From assembly GCA_965219515.1 (NCBI GenBank), contig OZ244776.1, positions 1,240,001-1,304,000 of the forward strand: a DNA stretch of 64,000 bases. Direction: 5' to 3'. The position numbers and the translations under genes were made by a program. This DNA comes from Ilyomonas sp965219515 (lineage in GTDB: Bacteria; Bacteroidota; Bacteroidia; Chitinophagales; Chitinophagaceae). This document shows, one piece after another, positions 62,929 through 64,000 of this stretch (the stretch's first letter is position 1; each line of letters opens with the position of its first letter). The notes beneath the pieces were generated by a model, which made no database searches, was not told where the DNA came from, and was given only the letters and a program-made list of their open reading frames with translations.

Positions 62929-64000
62929 ATGAGCGAAGAGAAATCGTTGAATTTTATTGAAGAAATTGTGGAAGAAGATTTGAAAAACGGAAAGTATAAT
63001 AATATACTAACCAGGTTTCCGCCGGAACCGAATGGCTATCTGCACATGGGTCATGCAAAAAGCATTTGCCTAAATTTTGGCTTGGCTGATAAATACGGTG
63101 GCGCAACCAATTTGCGTTTCGATGATACAAACCCGGCTACAGAAGAAACCGAATATGTAGAAAGTATTAAAGCCGATGTAAGATGGCTGGGTTTTAACTG
63201 GGCGAAAGAGTTGTATGCTTCCGATTATTTTGAGCAGTTGTACCGGTTTGCCGAAGAATTAATAAGAAAAAATCTGGCGTATGTAGATGACAGCACCAGC
63301 GAGGAAATCGCGGAAGCCAAAGGAACGCCAACACAGCCTGGATTACCAACGGCTTACAGAAACAGAAGCGTAGATGAAAATCTGGCGATTTTTGCCGGTA
63401 TGCGTTCGGGAAAGTTTGCAGACGGCGAAAAAGTATTGCGCGCCAAAGGCGATCTGGCTTCGCCAAACATGCACATGCGCGACCCGATTATGTATCGTAT
63501 TAAACATGCGCATCATCACCGCACGGGAAACGAATGGTGCATTTATCCGATGTATGATTTTGCGCACGGACAAAGCGACAGCATTGAACATATTACGCAT
63601 TCTATCTGCACACTTGAATTTATTCCGCATCGCCCTTTGTACGACTGGTTTATAGAAAAGTTAGACATCTTTCCCTCGCATCAATATGAATTTGCGCGTC
63701 TTAATGTTACTTATACAATCATGAGTAAACGCAAGCTGCTGCAACTGGTGAATGAAAAGTTTGTAACCGGTTGGGACGACCCGCGTATGCCAACCATCAG
63801 CGGTATGAGAAGGCGCGGCTTTACCCCGGAAAGCATCAGGGAATTTTGCGATAAAATCGGCGTTGCCAAACGCGAAAACCTGATTGATTACGGATTGCTC
63901 GAGTTTTGCGTGCGCGAACACCTGAACAAAATTGCGATGCGGCGTATGGTTGTGCTCAACCCGCTAAAAATCGTCATTACAAATTATCCCGAACATCAGG
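62929..64000 (+). CDS. glnS: glutaminyl-tRNA synthetase (3' end outside window)
   Basis: The first 357 codons, from MSEEKSLNFIEEIV and open to the right edge. Class I signatures: FPPEPNGYLHMGHAKS (the HIGH-type motif is HMGH) and, later, IMSKRKL (KMSKS-type). Between them lies RFDDTNPATE, the conserved Glx-RS segment, and DPIMYRI. MYDFAHGQSDSIEHITHSICTLEF, of which DFAHG-SD is the recognisable core, is typical of GlnRS rather than GluRS. It charges tRNA-Gln in the cytoplasm. Confidence 0.95.
   Translation, partial: MSEEKSLNFIEEIVEEDLKNGKYNNILTRFPPEPNGYLHMGHAKSICLNFGLADKYGGATNLRFDDTNPATEETEYVESIKADVRWLGFNWAKELYASDYFEQLYRFAEELIRKNLAYVDDSTSEEIAEAKGTPTQPGLPTAYRNRSVDENLAIFAGMRSGKFADGEKVLRAKGDLASPNMHMRDPIMYRIKHAHHHRTGNEWCIYPMYDFAHGQSDSIEHITHSICTLEFIPHRPLYDWFIEKLDIFPSHQYEFARLNVTYTIMSKRKLLQLVNEKFVTGWDDPRMPTISGMRRRGFTPESIREFCDKIGVAKRENLIDYGLLEFCVREHLNKIAMRRMVVLNPLKIVITNYPEHQ

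Overview
The window looks like a chromosomal segment of a Bacteroidota species, probably a Chitinophagaceae-type organism. The reasons are low-to-moderate GC, promoter-like elements of the Bacteroidota form TTTG-N20-TAnnTTTG (clearest before rimP), an LytS/LytTR two-component pair, very large YD/RHS proteins with typical Bacteroidota cores, and a MobC/relaxase/TraG-type mobilisation block. The species assignment is inference.

Layout. (1) 1-9464: a cassette region. A MntA/HepT toxin-antitoxin pair, a leucine-rich-repeat protein, a DUF4440-like protein with a sensor kinase/LytTR regulator pair, and a gene-less cassette are separated by about 182-198 bp imperfect palindromes that look like integron attC sites. 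In four consecutive cassettes the first 9-10 bases are the reverse complement of the last 9-10 bases, and these bases differ from cassette to cassette. This is the footprint expected of integron cassettes. No integrase is visible. A run of chromosomal-type genes follows: Crp/Fnr regulator, NAD(P)-binding reductase, DoxX-like, DUF5996-like, pirin. (2) 9465-10870: an IS3-family element at the junction between the cassette region and the next locus. (3) 10856-32292: an RHS/YD polymorphic toxin locus. It has two large upstream surface/secreted proteins, a 2,496-residue RHS protein with its own C-terminal toxin and YwqK-like immunity gene, then four displaced RHS tips (each with a different C-terminal region and immunity candidate) and a fifth truncated tip, with XRE regulator genes and fragments between them. 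(4) 32296-33613: a second IS3-family copy whose orfB carries a 46-bp interruption. (5) 34.1-54.5 kb: a mobilisable island: GIY-YIG protein, SSB, DUF932, stand-alone MutS-domain-I-like protein, RadC, primase-like protein, MobC, relaxase, coupling protein. Its cargo is an XRE/ImmA pair, a short type II-like CBASS operon (patatin effector, CD-NTase, E2-like protein) and a type I restriction-modification system. The CBASS effector, HsdM and HsdS carry premature in-frame stops or frameshifts; HsdR is intact. (6) 54.8-64 kb: core genome: tRNA-Ala(GGC), DUF4834-like protein, rimP-nusA-infB, an L,D-transpeptidase, an AI-2E family transporter and the start of glnS.

How it fits together. Four modular systems sit side by side: an integrase-less cassette array, an RHS tip-swapping array whose repeated core segments could recombine with the main gene, a mobilisable island carrying defence genes, and IS copies at the edges. 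The most unusual signals are the attC-like cassette footprints, the RHS tip/immunity array, the concentration of inactivating mutations in the CBASS and restriction genes, and the promoter-plus-hairpin leaders in front of both rimP and infB.
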